In this document: positions 17,853 through 30,564 of the stretch, one piece after another
Numbering within the stretch: position 1 is the stretch's first letter
How the letters are laid out: each line of letters opens with the position of its first letter
NCBI GenBank assembly: GCA_021739765.1
Contig: JAIPBD010000005.1
Coordinates: forward strand, 62,001-126,000
From: Melioribacteraceae bacterium
Lineage (GTDB): Bacteria > Bacteroidota > Ignavibacteria > Ignavibacteriales > Melioribacteraceae
Reading direction: 5' to 3'
DNA length: 64,000 nt
Position numbers and translations under genes: made by a program
Notes under the pieces: model-generated
Told to the model about the DNA's origin: nothing
What the model saw: only the letters and a program-made list of their open reading frames with translations
Databases searched by the model: none

Positions 17853-19160
17853 ATGTCACAATATCTAAAACAAAAATTATTTGAAAAAATTGAGGAATGG
17901 CGCCCACGAACTACGAGATTGCTTAAGGAGTATGGTGATGTAAAAGCCGGTGAAGTTACTATTCAGCAGATAATAGGTGGGATGAGAGGCGTAAAAAGTT
18001 TAACAACGGATATTTCATATCTCGATCCGATGGAAGGAATCAGATTCCGTGGGTTTACAATTCCTGAGACTCTGGAAAAATTGCCTAAAGTTCCCGGAAG
18101 CGAGATGCCATACGTTGAAGGATTTTTCTATCTCCTTCTTACCGGTGAGGTTCCAACAGAAAAAGAGGTTGAAGAGGTTCACGAAGAATTTAACAAAAGG
18201 AAAATGGTTCCGGAGTACGTTTTTGATGTTTTAAGAGCGATGCCGGAAGATTCTCATCCAATGGCGATGTTCTCTGCCGCTGTCGTTTCGCTGCAAAAGG
18301 AATCCGTTTTTGTTCAGAGATATAACGAAGGCATGAACAAGATGGATTATTGGGATCCTGCTTATGAAGATGCACTAAACCTACTTGCCAAATTACCTCA
18401 AATCGCGGCTTTCATCTACAGATACAAATACAAAAACAAAGATATAATTGCCCCAGACGCGAATCTTGATTTGGGAGGTAACTTTGCTCATATGATGGGA
18501 ATTCAACCTCCTTATGATGATGTGGCCAGGTTATATTTCATAATTCACAGTGATCATGAGAGCGGAAACGTGAGCGCTCATACCGGGCACCTTGTAGGCA
18601 GTGCTTTGTCCGATATGTATTTATCGATAAGTGCTATGCTTAACGGGTTAGCGGGACCATTGCATGGATTGGCAAATCAAGAAGTTTTGAGATGGATTCA
18701 AGGTGTGATGGAGCAGATGGGCGGAAAAGTTCCAACTGAAGTAGAGATGACGAAATTTGTTTGGGATACTTTAAATTCCGGGCAAGTAATTCCGGGATTT
18801 GGACATGCGGTTTTGAGAAAAACTGATCCCCGTTATCAAGCACAAAGAGATTTTTGTTTGAAACATTTACCCGATGATCCAATATTTAAATATGTAGATG
18901 TTTTATATAAAGTTACACCGCCAATTTTAGTTGAACAAGGCAAGGCGAAAAATCCATGGCCAAACGTAGACGCGCAATCCGGAGTAATTCAATGGCATTA
19001 TGGGTTGAGGGAATATGATTTTTATACGGTGCTATTTGGCGTCGGAAGAGCACTTGGCGTTTGTGCGAACCTCGTTTGGGATCGTGCATTAGGTTATCCG
19101 ATTGAAAGACCAAAATCATTGACTACCGCTATGTTGGAAGAAATAGCCGGAATTAAATAG
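17853..19160 (+). CDS. gltA: Citrate synthase, eukaryotic type
   Basis: A 435-residue citrate synthase that condenses acetyl-CoA and oxaloacetate. The catalytic histidines are in GPLHGLANQEVL and PGFGHAVLRKTDPR. The N-terminal block (IQQIIGGMRGVKSLTTDISY, RFRGFTIPE) and overall length resemble the mitochondrial-type enzyme more than E. coli GltA; such dimeric citrate synthases are known from several bacterial phyla. A strong ribosome-binding site GGAGG (17842-17846) lies six bases before the ATG. A clear intrinsic terminator follows the stop, ending the squalene/citrate transcription unit. Confidence 0.95.
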   Translation: MSQYLKQKLFEKIEEWRPRTTRLLKEYGDVKAGEVTIQQIIGGMRGVKSLTTDISYLDPMEGIRFRGFTIPETLEKLPKVPGSEMPYVEGFFYLLLTGEVPTEKEVEEVHEEFNKRKMVPEYVFDVLRAMPEDSHPMAMFSAAVVSLQKESVFVQRYNEGMNKMDYWDPAYEDALNLLAKLPQIAAFIYRYKYKNKDIIAPDANLDLGGNFAHMMGIQPPYDDVARLYFIIHSDHESGNVSAHTGHLVGSALSDMYLSISAMLNGLAGPLHGLANQEVLRWIQGVMEQMGGKVPTEVEMTKFVWDTLNSGQVIPGFGHAVLRKTDPRYQAQRDFCLKHLPDDPIFKYVDVLYKVTPPILVEQGKAKNPWPNVDAQSGVIQWHYGLREYDFYTVLFGVGRALGVCANLVWDRALGYPIERPKSLTTAMLEEIAGIK

Positions 19161-19183
19161 TCATTTAAGAAATTACCTTTTCC

Positions 19184-19215
19184 AAAGCCGTTCAAATGAA
19201 CGGCTTTTTCTTTTT
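19184..19215 (+). terminator. Intrinsic terminator after citrate synthase
   Basis: Perfect 10-bp stem AAAGCCGTTC (19184-19193) and GAACGGCTTT (19198-19207) with an AAAT loop, followed by TTCTTTTT. One of the cleanest terminators in the window. Confidence 0.9.
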
Positions 19216-19274
19216 AAATTGATTTTTAATTCATATTTTTTAGATAGTTCATCAAAAGTAACGCGGCGGGAAAT

Positions 19275-22200
19275 ATGCTCACTGATAATAAACAAAAAGA
19301 ACTGTTGAAGGAATATGAATCGATTCGAGATCAATTTTTTGCCGGTAAATCATCTCTCGAAGAAAAAGAGTTAGAAGATCTTGTATTCCGTTTCATTCAT
19401 GAGTTGGAAGGAATCTATCAACGCAAATTATTCTTCGAAAATGAAGAAGCAATTAAAATCTGGAGAGATATTTTCGAATCCGCCCTTCCTTCAAGAATTG
19501 CTCATTCGTTGCTCGAAAGAATCGAACCCAATGTGATGTATAGCTTCGGCAAGTATCTCAACGATTTACTTATTGAGGGGAAAAAGGATAATGAGTTCAC
19601 AAGAAAAATTGCTCATTCATTTCTCGATTTAATCCGATTCCCGGTTTTCCTCGTAAATATTTATGAAAATCCTAAATGGGAAGCCTTAATTTTTGAAATT
19701 CTCAGATCTTCTCAATTTACAATACCTGTTCTTTTTGAACAAAGATTAAACTATTACTCCAATAAACCGTTATTCACAACAATTAGAAACAACAAAACGA
19801 CATCATTAAAATGGAGTGATGCCGCAGCTAGAATTGAGACTTACTCCGATGCCATTTATACGTATCTGAAAGGCAATGATATTATCGATTCAAAAGTCGC
19901 GTTTTTAACAGATAATTCGCTAAAAATGGCTTTGTTGGATTTAGCCTGTCTAACCTCGGGAATTGTAAACGTTATGCTCCCCGCAAATTCAGTTTCTGAA
20001 CATATCAAGTTTATCCTGAATGAAACTGAAACACAGTTAATATTTCTCTCGGATGAGAAACAACTCGCAAAAGTAAAATCAATAAAAGCGAGCCTCCCAA
20101 ATCTAAAGCTGGCAATATTACTGGAAGGAAATAGCACCGAAGAATGGGTGATTTCTCTTAAATCTTTCGTAGATAATCGAGAGCACAATCTGGATAGTTT
20201 TATTCGCGACAGAAGAGATTCGATAAATATTGATGACCTTGCAACAATAATGTATACATCGGGTACAACCGGCGAGCCAAAAGGAATCATGTTTTCCCAG
20301 CAGAATATTGTTTATAAAAGATTTTGCAGGGCACTCGCTATTCCGCCAATCGGGGATAAGGATAAATTTTTAGCGTACCTGCCGTTATTTCATACTTTTG
20401 GCCGTTACTTGGAGATGATGGGCTCTGTTTTTTGGGGCGCCGAATATGTATTTATGGAAAATCCATCCGTTGATACAATGATCTCAAATATGCAATTAGT
20501 AAAACCTACAATTTTTATTAGTATCCCTAAAAAATGGTCGCAACTTTATGAAGAGATTTCAAAACTGATCGATCTTGAATTGGCCGAAGAGGAAAATATT
20601 CGTAATAAAGTAAACGAATTATCTGGAGGGAAACTTAAATGGGGATTGTCTGCAGCGGGATATTTATCTCCCGAAGTTTTTCAATTTTTCCAAAAATATG
20701 ATGTAGAGTTGATGAGCGGATTCGGAATGACAGAGGCAACCGGGGGAATCAGTATGACACCGCCGGGCGAGTATAAACCGAATTCATTGGGAAAGGAATT
20801 ACCTGGAATAGAAATGAAATTGGGTGACGACGGCGAATTGCTGATCCGCGGGCCATATGTTATGACGGGATATTACGGTGAAGATAAAAATGAGACTTTT
20901 ACCGATGGTTGGTTGCCCACGGGCGACATTATGCTGATGGATGAAAAGGGATATATCCAAATTATTGATCGAAAGAAAGAAATTTACAAGAACATTAAAG
21001 GGGAAACTATTGCCCCTCAAAAAATTGAAAATTTATTCCGTGATTTTGAAACAATAAAACAAGTGTTTTTGGTTGGGGATCATCGTCCATTTAACACGGC
21101 TTTAATTTATCCTGATCTGGAAAATGAAAATTCGGTGATTCGTGGTATGCAAGAAAACGAATTAAATGAATATTTCTCTTCTGTGATTGTTTCTGTAAAT
21201 ACATTTCTTGCACCTTTCGAACGCATTGTTGATTTCAGGATTATCGACCGTCTTTTTGCAAAAGAACATGGTGAGCTAACTGCGAAAGGTACATTCCGCA
21301 GAAGAATTATTGAAAAAAACTTCGAAAGTAAGATTGCGGAGATGTATGAAAAAACGCATACAATTCTAAAGATGGAAGGAACCGAACTTAGAATCCCTAA
21401 TTGGTTTTTACGTGAAATGGGATGTTTATCATCGGATATTTCAATAAAAGATTTCGAAATAAAAATAAGTAAAATAGAAAGATCATTAATAATTAAACGA
21501 ATTGAGGAAAATATATTTCGCGTTGGAAGTTATTTGTACGAAGTGAGGAAACATTACATTGACTTTCAACACTTTCTAATTAATCCCTCATACTGGCTGG
21601 GAAACAAAGAACTTTTCGATTTTACGTCGGATGCAATAATCCAGTGGCAAAGACATTCGAAAGAAGAGGACTCGATAATATTCAGGGGGCTGAATGAACA
21701 TCTGACAATAGAAACCTCGCTGACCGACAATCTAAAAGAAATACTTAGGGCTGGTGAGAATTCTATTTTTGGACTTCATCTCGCTGTGATGCATCTGCAA
21801 TCCAACGATTTTGAAAGGGCAAAATTGGGTATTGAATACTCGGAGCAAATTTTATCAGACGAAACCAGTAATGCCTATAAATTCGGACTGCAGTTTGTGA
21901 AAAGTGTGCAATTGAAGGCAGATATAAAAATAGTTCGAAAAACCTGTGCTCTCTGCTTGCGCCACATTGAACCTGATTCTATCTATAAAATACTTACTTC
22001 TTATTTGGAAAAATTCCCCAACCTAATTGAAGATGAAATAATTAATTCTTTCGTCGAACGCAAAGGTGACGAAGTATTAGAAATCATTAAAAAAATTCTT
22101 GAAGAAACTGTTCAGTTTAATTTAAACCATAGAAATGTGCCAAGTACATCAATCGCCGGTATGTTTAGAATTTTGGAAAGTTATTCCGTGCATCATCCGG

Positions 22201-24086
22201 CCAGCTATAAATTTATCAGACAAGTGATTGTTAAATATCAACTTATGAAGGATTGGCCTGAATTGGTCGAATTTGCCAATCAAGCCAGATTAAAAATTCA
22301 ATCCGGTTTTAGAGATTGGCTTGGTGTAAATCAGACCGTCGCCGTTGATCCCGAAACCGGGGAAGAATATGGCTGGAAAGATGTTATAATATTGGAAGAT
22401 AACATTGATTCTGACGATGGCAGGAGAATCACCGAAACTATCGAGAAAAGTTCGATTTTACGCGAAGCTGTATTTTTAATGTCTAAAGCTACCATTCTTA
22501 GACTTCACGCTATCCCTCCGGGTGGAATTTGGATTAGCAATCTAAGTTTTAGAGAAGACAGATCCGTATATAGAATTGCAATCCAGACCCGATTCTTCGG
22601 TTCTTTTGATCTCGTGTTTTATCTAAATAAAACTACTCCAAGGGAGCAAATTGAGGATGAAATTGAATGGCTAATTGTTTCCAATGCGCTGCCTTTAGAT
22701 AAAAAACTTGTAGGGCAGTTTGGCGGATATTGGGAGGAGTTTGGTGTTTGGTGTGAAGAATATATCTCGGGTGATTCGGTGCATCGTTCAATTCAGAGAC
22801 ATCTGCGCAAGAAGGAAAATTTAATTCGAAATCGTATGAGTTATATGTGGCCGTTTTTTATCTGGAATGCTGCTTCAGCGTACATGAACTTTTGGAAAAT
22901 TACCGGATTTAAAATTCAGCTTGCCGAACCTTCTTCGCTGCAAATTTCAGTTCCCTCACACGATTATCAAATTGGTACGCGATTGCTGTCCATCGGAAAT
23001 CGTGTTGAGTCGGATAAGATAGAAGTATTCTTCCAAAATTTTTATGATTCATTCGTTCCAAGAAATTTGAAAGAATTCGAAGAGCTTGATTCCAAAGATG
23101 TTTGGAAGTATATGTACGCCGGCGTAATTGATGCTCTCGGTAAAGAGGAAGGTTTGAAAGTTCTCAGAACTTACGAAAAATATTTGCTGGAAAATGAAGT
23201 AGATAGTGCTGCCTTAGAGAACCTTCAAAATTATCTTAATTATGTCACAACGTTCGGGTTTATTCCTAAGCAACTATATTTTGCGATCAAACGATTCCAC
23301 AGATGGACTTATTTGAACAAAAATGCAACTTACAATGCACAAGCAGATATGCTTTCAGAATTATACAGCACTTATATGCTGGATTTCCTCGAAGATGAAT
23401 ATCCGGCTACAAGAGCAAGATTCTTTTTAGAGACCGTTTTTGCGGATTCTAACCAACATTTTACAAAAATATTAAGATCAATTATCTTACAACTTCGCAA
23501 GCGAGAAATTAACAGAGCTAAATCAATACAAATGATTTCCGATATCCAGACTGAAATTCAGTTAACCGAGAAGGAAGAATATTTTATTCCAAGATTAAGT
23601 TATCCGCATCTTAAATCATCCGATGACGCGGTAATAATTAAAGGTGTGGCAGAAGGTGAAGGAAAATCTAACCTGGTTGTCGAAGTTGAAGATTATGACG
23701 GACAGTCGTACTTAATTCGTAGACCAATTTCGCCGAAGGAAATTTCAAAATTGCATCAACTATTTATCTCTGCAAATCTGCTCGTGAATTTTAGACCTGA
23801 GCATAAATATTTGGTCGCAGTCTCCGAACGAGGATTTATTATCGGAGGTTTATTTTTTAATTATGTGGACGCTCATCACGTACACATGGATAAAATTGTT
23901 GTTTCGGATCGTTATAGAAGAAAGGGGATAAGTGAAGGATTAATGCGGGAGTTTTTCAGCAGATTAAAAGACAAAAAGGTTTCTGCGGTTTCAACCGGAT
24001 TTTTTAGACCCGAATACTTTTATAAATTCGGATTTAAGATCGAGAAGAAATACTCCGGACTCGTAAAAAATTTAGTTTCGGATTAA
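19275..24086 (+). CDS. Giant AMP-forming acyl-CoA ligase - unknown region - GNAT acyltransferase
   Basis: A single 1603-residue frame with no internal stop. Residues 1-160 are helical and unassigned. About 165-690 is an AMP-forming acyl-CoA ligase: YTSGTTGEPKG (327-337), TGD (549-551), DRKKE (565-569) and a candidate catalytic lysine in AKGTFRR (Lys671); the core resembles long-chain acyl-CoA synthetases. About 700-1480 matches no family I recognise; it is helical to about 1010, then a mixed alpha/beta block rich in aromatics (GQFGGYWEEFGVWCEEY). About 1490-1603 is a GNAT domain with the acetyl-CoA loop YRRKGIS (1547-1553). It stands alone between a terminator and pyrG. The layout suggests making an activated acyl group and transferring it within one polypeptide; substrate and acceptor are unknown. 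Confidence 0.85.
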   Translation: MLTDNKQKELLKEYESIRDQFFAGKSSLEEKELEDLVFRFIHELEGIYQRKLFFENEEAIKIWRDIFESALPSRIAHSLLERIEPNVMYSFGKYLNDLLIEGKKDNEFTRKIAHSFLDLIRFPVFLVNIYENPKWEALIFEILRSSQFTIPVLFEQRLNYYSNKPLFTTIRNNKTTSLKWSDAAARIETYSDAIYTYLKGNDIIDSKVAFLTDNSLKMALLDLACLTSGIVNVMLPANSVSEHIKFILNETETQLIFLSDEKQLAKVKSIKASLPNLKLAILLEGNSTEEWVISLKSFVDNREHNLDSFIRDRRDSINIDDLATIMYTSGTTGEPKGIMFSQQNIVYKRFCRALAIPPIGDKDKFLAYLPLFHTFGRYLEMMGSVFWGAEYVFMENPSVDTMISNMQLVKPTIFISIPKKWSQLYEEISKLIDLELAEEENIRNKVNELSGGKLKWGLSAAGYLSPEVFQFFQKYDVELMSGFGMTEATGGISMTPPGEYKPNSLGKELPGIEMKLGDDGELLIRGPYVMTGYYGEDKNETFTDGWLPTGDIMLMDEKGYIQIIDRKKEIYKNIKGETIAPQKIENLFRDFETIKQVFLVGDHRPFNTALIYPDLENENSVIRGMQENELNEYFSSVIVSVNTFLAPFERIVDFRIIDRLFAKEHGELTAKGTFRRRIIEKNFESKIAEMYEKTHTILKMEGTELRIPNWFLREMGCLSSDISIKDFEIKISKIERSLIIKRIEENIFRVGSYLYEVRKHYIDFQHFLINPSYWLGNKELFDFTSDAIIQWQRHSKEEDSIIFRGLNEHLTIETSLTDNLKEILRAGENSIFGLHLAVMHLQSNDFERAKLGIEYSEQILSDETSNAYKFGLQFVKSVQLKADIKIVRKTCALCLRHIEPDSIYKILTSYLEKFPNLIEDEIINSFVERKGDEVLEIIKKILEETVQFNLNHRNVPSTSIAGMFRILESYSVHHPASYKFIRQVIVKYQLMKDWPELVEFANQARLKIQSGFRDWLGVNQTVAVDPETGEEYGWKDVIILEDNIDSDDGRRITETIEKSSILREAVFLMSKATILRLHAIPPGGIWISNLSFREDRSVYRIAIQTRFFGSFDLVFYLNKTTPREQIEDEIEWLIVSNALPLDKKLVGQFGGYWEEFGVWCEEYISGDSVHRSIQRHLRKKENLIRNRMSYMWPFFIWNAASAYMNFWKITGFKIQLAEPSSLQISVPSHDYQIGTRLLSIGNRVESDKIEVFFQNFYDSFVPRNLKEFEELDSKDVWKYMYAGVIDALGKEEGLKVLRTYEKYLLENEVDSAALENLQNYLNYVTTFGFIPKQLYFAIKRFHRWTYLNKNATYNAQADMLSELYSTYMLDFLEDEYPATRARFFLETVFADSNQHFTKILRSIILQLRKREINRAKSIQMISDIQTEIQLTEKEEYFIPRLSYPHLKSSDDAVIIKGVAEGEGKSNLVVEVEDYDGQSYLIRRPISPKEISKLHQLFISANLLVNFRPEHKYLVAVSERGFIIGGLFFNYVDAHHVHMDKIVVSDRYRRKGISEGLMREFFSRLKDKKVSAVSTGFFRPEYFYKFGFKIEKKYSGLVKNLVSD

Positions 24087-24166
24087 TCTTAAACTATAAT
24101 TTCAAGACTAACGGATAAAAATTCATTTTATGCAATTATTTTTTAGATGGGGATAGAACTTTTTCC

Positions 24167-24174
24167 TATCTTTG
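24167..24174 (+). promoter_or_regulatory. Possible -7 element of pyrG
   Basis: TATCTTTG matches the Bacteroidota TAnnTTTG element and lies 22 bp before the pyrG ATG. No clear TTG is found at the right distance upstream, so this is weaker than the other promoters listed. Confidence 0.4.
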
Positions 24175-24187
24175 CTAAACCATTTGA

Positions 24188-27306
<3,119 letters not shown>

Positions 27307-27385
27307 GTTTATTTTTATTCATTTTTGTGCCAAAATTGAATATTACACTCCTTTTAGATAAATTCGAAGATTAGATCGGAAAAAT

Positions 27386-27997
27386 ATGTTCAATGTAGCT
27401 GTATTCGTCTCCGGGAGAGGTTCAAACCTAAAAGCAATCATCGATCATTTTAGTAATAAGCCGGGCATCATTAGTATCGTAGGTGTAATTAGCGATAGAG
27501 ACAGTTGTTTAGCCCTCGAATTAGCAAGGTTTCACAATATCCCAACTTTTATTCTGGATAATTCGAATCAGCAATCATCCTATTCTCAATTAAAAAATAA
27601 TTTACTTAATGCAGATACAGATCTGATAGTGCTTGCGGGTTTCCTTAAAAAAATTCCCGATAGTTTTGTGGATGATTTTAAAAATAAAATCATCAATATC
27701 CATCCGGCGCTTCTACCATCATTCGGTGGAAAAGGTATGTATGGTGAAAATGTTCATAAAGCTGTTTTTGCAAAGTCATGTAAAGTTTCCGGGCCAACTA
27801 TTCATTTTGTTGATAAAGTTTATGATAATGGAATTATAATCGCTCAAAGGGCGGTTGATATCTCGGATACAAAAAGTTGGGATGAGATTGCGGTGCGTGT
27901 TTTACAAAAAGAGCATGAGTTGTTACCCGAAGTTATTGAAAAATTCGCGAATGATAAAATTCGAATTCAAGGTTCGAGGGTTGTCTATTCCACTTAG
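27386..27997 (+). CDS. purN: Phosphoribosylglycinamide formyltransferase
   Basis: A 203-residue GAR transformylase (third step of purine synthesis, 10-formyl-THF dependent). SGRGSNLKAII near the N-terminus binds the phosphoribosyl group; INIHPALLPSFGGKGMYG carries the catalytic histidine region, with VSGPTIHFVDKVYDNGIII downstream providing the catalytic aspartate. It lies 15 bp before purH, so consecutive formyl-transfer steps of the pathway are co-expressed. Confidence 0.95.
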   Translation: MFNVAVFVSGRGSNLKAIIDHFSNKPGIISIVGVISDRDSCLALELARFHNIPTFILDNSNQQSSYSQLKNNLLNADTDLIVLAGFLKKIPDSFVDDFKNKIINIHPALLPSFGGKGMYGENVHKAVFAKSCKVSGPTIHFVDKVYDNGIIIAQRAVDISDTKSWDEIAVRVLQKEHELLPEVIEKFANDKIRIQGSRVVYST

Positions 27998-28012
27998 TTT
28001 GAAGGAATTAAA

Positions 28013-29530
28013 TTGAATAAGTATGCTTTAATAAGCGTTTCAGATAAAACAAATATTGCGGATTTCGCAAATAGATTAAATGATTGCGGATATAAGATTC
28101 TGGCCACCGGAAATACAGCAAAAATTCTAATAGAAAATAAAATTGAATGTATTGAAATAGCAGATTTTACAAATTCTCCCGAAATTTTCGGCGGAAGAGT
28201 TAAAACTCTCCATCCAAAAATATTTGGCGGAATTTTATACCGAAGAGATAATAAATCTGATTTAACGGAAGCACTCGAAAATGAAATTGTGACGATTGAT
28301 ATTGTTTGTGTCAATTTATATCCATTTCCGAAAGTTGTTCATCGGCGCGACATCAACCGTCAGGAAAAAATTGAAAATATTGATATTGGCGGTCCGAGTT
28401 TAATACGAGCCGCGGCAAAAAATCATGCTTATGTTTCTGTTCTGACTAATCCGGATCAATACAATTCTTTTCTGGATGAATTGGTTGCCGGCGAAGTCAG
28501 TCCCACAACAAAAGAAAAATTAGCCACTGCCGCGTTTGCGCACACTTCCTTTTATGACACTCTCATTGCTGATTATTTTGAAAAAGAATTTAGTGTTGCA
28601 AAATCTCATCTTAGAATAAATTCTCCTCTTCAAAATTCCCTGCGCTACGGTGAAAATCCGCATCAGACTGCCAATCTTTATGGTGATTTTTATAAATATT
28701 TCGAAATTGTGCATGGCAAGGAGCTCAGTTATAATAATATTATTGACTTAGTTGCAGGCGTAGAGTTATCTGAAGAATTAGGCGCTAATTCGGCGACAAT
28801 CATTAAGCATACAAATCCATGCGGTGCAGCGATCGGCGAAAATATTTTTTCTGCTTATAAAAAGGCACTTTCGTGCGATCCGGTCTCAGCTTTTGGTGGG
28901 ATAGTATGTTTTCAGAATGAAGTGGAAGCGGATCTTGCCGTAAAATTAAACGAATTATTTCTCGAAATAATTTCTGCTCCGTCTTTCACAACCGAAGCGT
29001 TGGAAATATTAAAAAAGAAAAAGAATAGAAGAATAGTAATTCAAAAAGAAAAACTACCTGACGAGTATTCAAAATTTAAAGATATTCCGGGTGGCGTAAT
29101 TTCCCAAACGAATGATAATTCGAACGTAGATAAAATTGAGTTCACCTGTGTATCCAAAATTGCAATCGACAACAAACAATTGGAAGACATTAAATTTGCA
29201 TGGAAAGTTTGTAAACACACAAAATCGAATGCCATTGTTTTTGTAAAAGATCTAAAAGCGATCGGAGTTGGAGCTGGCCAAATGTCAAGGGTTGATTCCA
29301 CCATACTGGCGGCGAGCAAAGCTCGGAAATTTGGTCATGATATAAGCGGCGGTGTTGCGGCTTCGGATGCTTTTTTCCCATTTCCGGACGGTGTAGAAGA
29401 GATAGCTTCACACGGAATTAAAGCTATAGTGCAGCCGGGTGGATCAGTTAGGGATGATGAAGTGATTGACGCAGTTGATAAACTTGAACTGGCAATGTTA
29501 TTCACAGGAATAAGAAATTTTAAACATTAA
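28013..29530 (+). CDS. purH: Bifunctional AICAR transformylase / IMP cyclohydrolase
   Basis: A 505-residue PurH catalysing the last two steps of IMP synthesis. The N-terminal MGS-like cyclohydrolase begins ALISVSDKTNIADFA; the C-terminal transformylase has the KHTNPCGAAIG signature and ends with the conserved GIKAIVQPGGSVRDDEVI and MLFTGIRNFKH. Start is a TTG at 28013 preceded by GAAGGAA. It is followed by mreB after only 8 bp, so the purine and cell-shape genes may share transcripts. Confidence 0.96.
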   Translation: MNKYALISVSDKTNIADFANRLNDCGYKILATGNTAKILIENKIECIEIADFTNSPEIFGGRVKTLHPKIFGGILYRRDNKSDLTEALENEIVTIDIVCVNLYPFPKVVHRRDINRQEKIENIDIGGPSLIRAAAKNHAYVSVLTNPDQYNSFLDELVAGEVSPTTKEKLATAAFAHTSFYDTLIADYFEKEFSVAKSHLRINSPLQNSLRYGENPHQTANLYGDFYKYFEIVHGKELSYNNIIDLVAGVELSEELGANSATIIKHTNPCGAAIGENIFSAYKKALSCDPVSAFGGIVCFQNEVEADLAVKLNELFLEIISAPSFTTEALEILKKKKNRRIVIQKEKLPDEYSKFKDIPGGVISQTNDNSNVDKIEFTCVSKIAIDNKQLEDIKFAWKVCKHTKSNAIVFVKDLKAIGVGAGQMSRVDSTILAASKARKFGHDISGGVAASDAFFPFPDGVEEIASHGIKAIVQPGGSVRDDEVIDAVDKLELAMLFTGIRNFKH

Positions 29531-29538
29531 GAGGCAAA

Positions 29539-30564
29539 ATGGGTTTTTTTGATTTTTTAACTACAGATGTAGCGATTGACTTAGGTACGGCTAACACGCT
29601 CATATATATAAAAGGTAAAGGAATTGTTCTTAATGAACCATCAATAGTAGCTTTTGATCGAAATACAAAAAGAATTATCGCACTTGGAAATGAAGCAAAA
29701 GAAATGCAAGGAAGGGAACATCGGGAAATTAGGGTTTCACGTCCTATGCGTGATGGTGTAATTGCTGATTTTGAAATTGCGGAAGGAATGATTAGAGCTT
29801 TTATTAAAAAGGTAAGTGGTAGTTCCATTGCGAGCAGGAGAATAGTGATTGCGGTTCCAAGCGGTGTAACTGAAGTTGAGAAAAGAGCTGTTCGAGATAG
29901 CGCTGAACATGCCAGTGCGAAGGAAGTGCATTTAATCGCGGAACCGATGGCCGCGGCAATCGGAATAGGGATAGATGTTGAAGCACCTGTCGGCAGTATG
30001 ATAATCGACATAGGCGGCGGGACAACCGAAATAGCGGTAATAGCGCTTTCGGGTATTGTGAATGAGGAATCAGTCAGGATCGCTGGTGATGAAATGAATA
30101 ACGCGATTATGCAATTTTTCAAAAAGAATTACAATTTATTGATTGGTGAAAGAACAGCGGAAATGATAAAATGTGAAGTCGGCAGTGCAGTGCCATTAAA
30201 AGAAGAAATTACAATCCAGGTTAAAGGTCGCGATCTTGTTGGTGGCGTTCCGAAAACTGCGGAAGTTAGCAGCGTTGAAATTCGCGAAGCACTCAATGAA
30301 GATATCAGTCAAATTGTTGAATCAATAAAACAAACTTTGGAAAGAACACCCCCGGAACTCTCTGCTGATATTTTAGACCGTGGCGTAATGCTGACCGGTG
30401 GCGGTGCATTATTAAAAGGCCTTGATGAAAGAATACGCATGGAAACCAATTTACCGGTTCACGTTTCAGAAGATCCTTTAACGGCTGTGGTAAGAGGAGC
30501 CGGAAAGGCAATTGATAATTTGAATAGATATTCCAAAGTTTTCATTCGAAAAAGAAATTATTAA
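29539..30564 (+). CDS. mreB: Rod-shape-determining protein MreB
   Basis: A 341-residue actin-like ATPase. The phosphate-binding loops are DLGTANTLIYIKGKGIV and IDIGGGTTEIAVIALSG, and the adenosine region is MLTGGGALLKGLDERI. It forms membrane-bound filaments that steer lateral wall synthesis. First gene of mreB-mreC-mreD-pbp2-rodA, the elongasome operon; a GAGG ribosome-binding site precedes the ATG. Its stop codon TAA overlaps the ATG of mreC by one base. Confidence 0.98.
   Translation: MGFFDFLTTDVAIDLGTANTLIYIKGKGIVLNEPSIVAFDRNTKRIIALGNEAKEMQGREHREIRVSRPMRDGVIADFEIAEGMIRAFIKKVSGSSIASRRIVIAVPSGVTEVEKRAVRDSAEHASAKEVHLIAEPMAAAIGIGIDVEAPVGSMIIDIGGGTTEIAVIALSGIVNEESVRIAGDEMNNAIMQFFKKNYNLLIGERTAEMIKCEVGSAVPLKEEITIQVKGRDLVGGVPKTAEVSSVEIREALNEDISQIVESIKQTLERTPPELSADILDRGVMLTGGGALLKGLDERIRMETNLPVHVSEDPLTAVVRGAGKAIDNLNRYSKVFIRKRNY

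Noticed and set aside
19856-20290. 144-codon minus-strand frame within the ligase gene
   Set aside because: Low-complexity serine/isoleucine-rich shadow of the plus-strand ligase domain.
29520-30122. 200-codon open frame on the minus strand opposite mreB
   Set aside because: It mirrors the codon bias of mreB, has no ribosome-binding site or domain, and overlaps an unmistakable gene.
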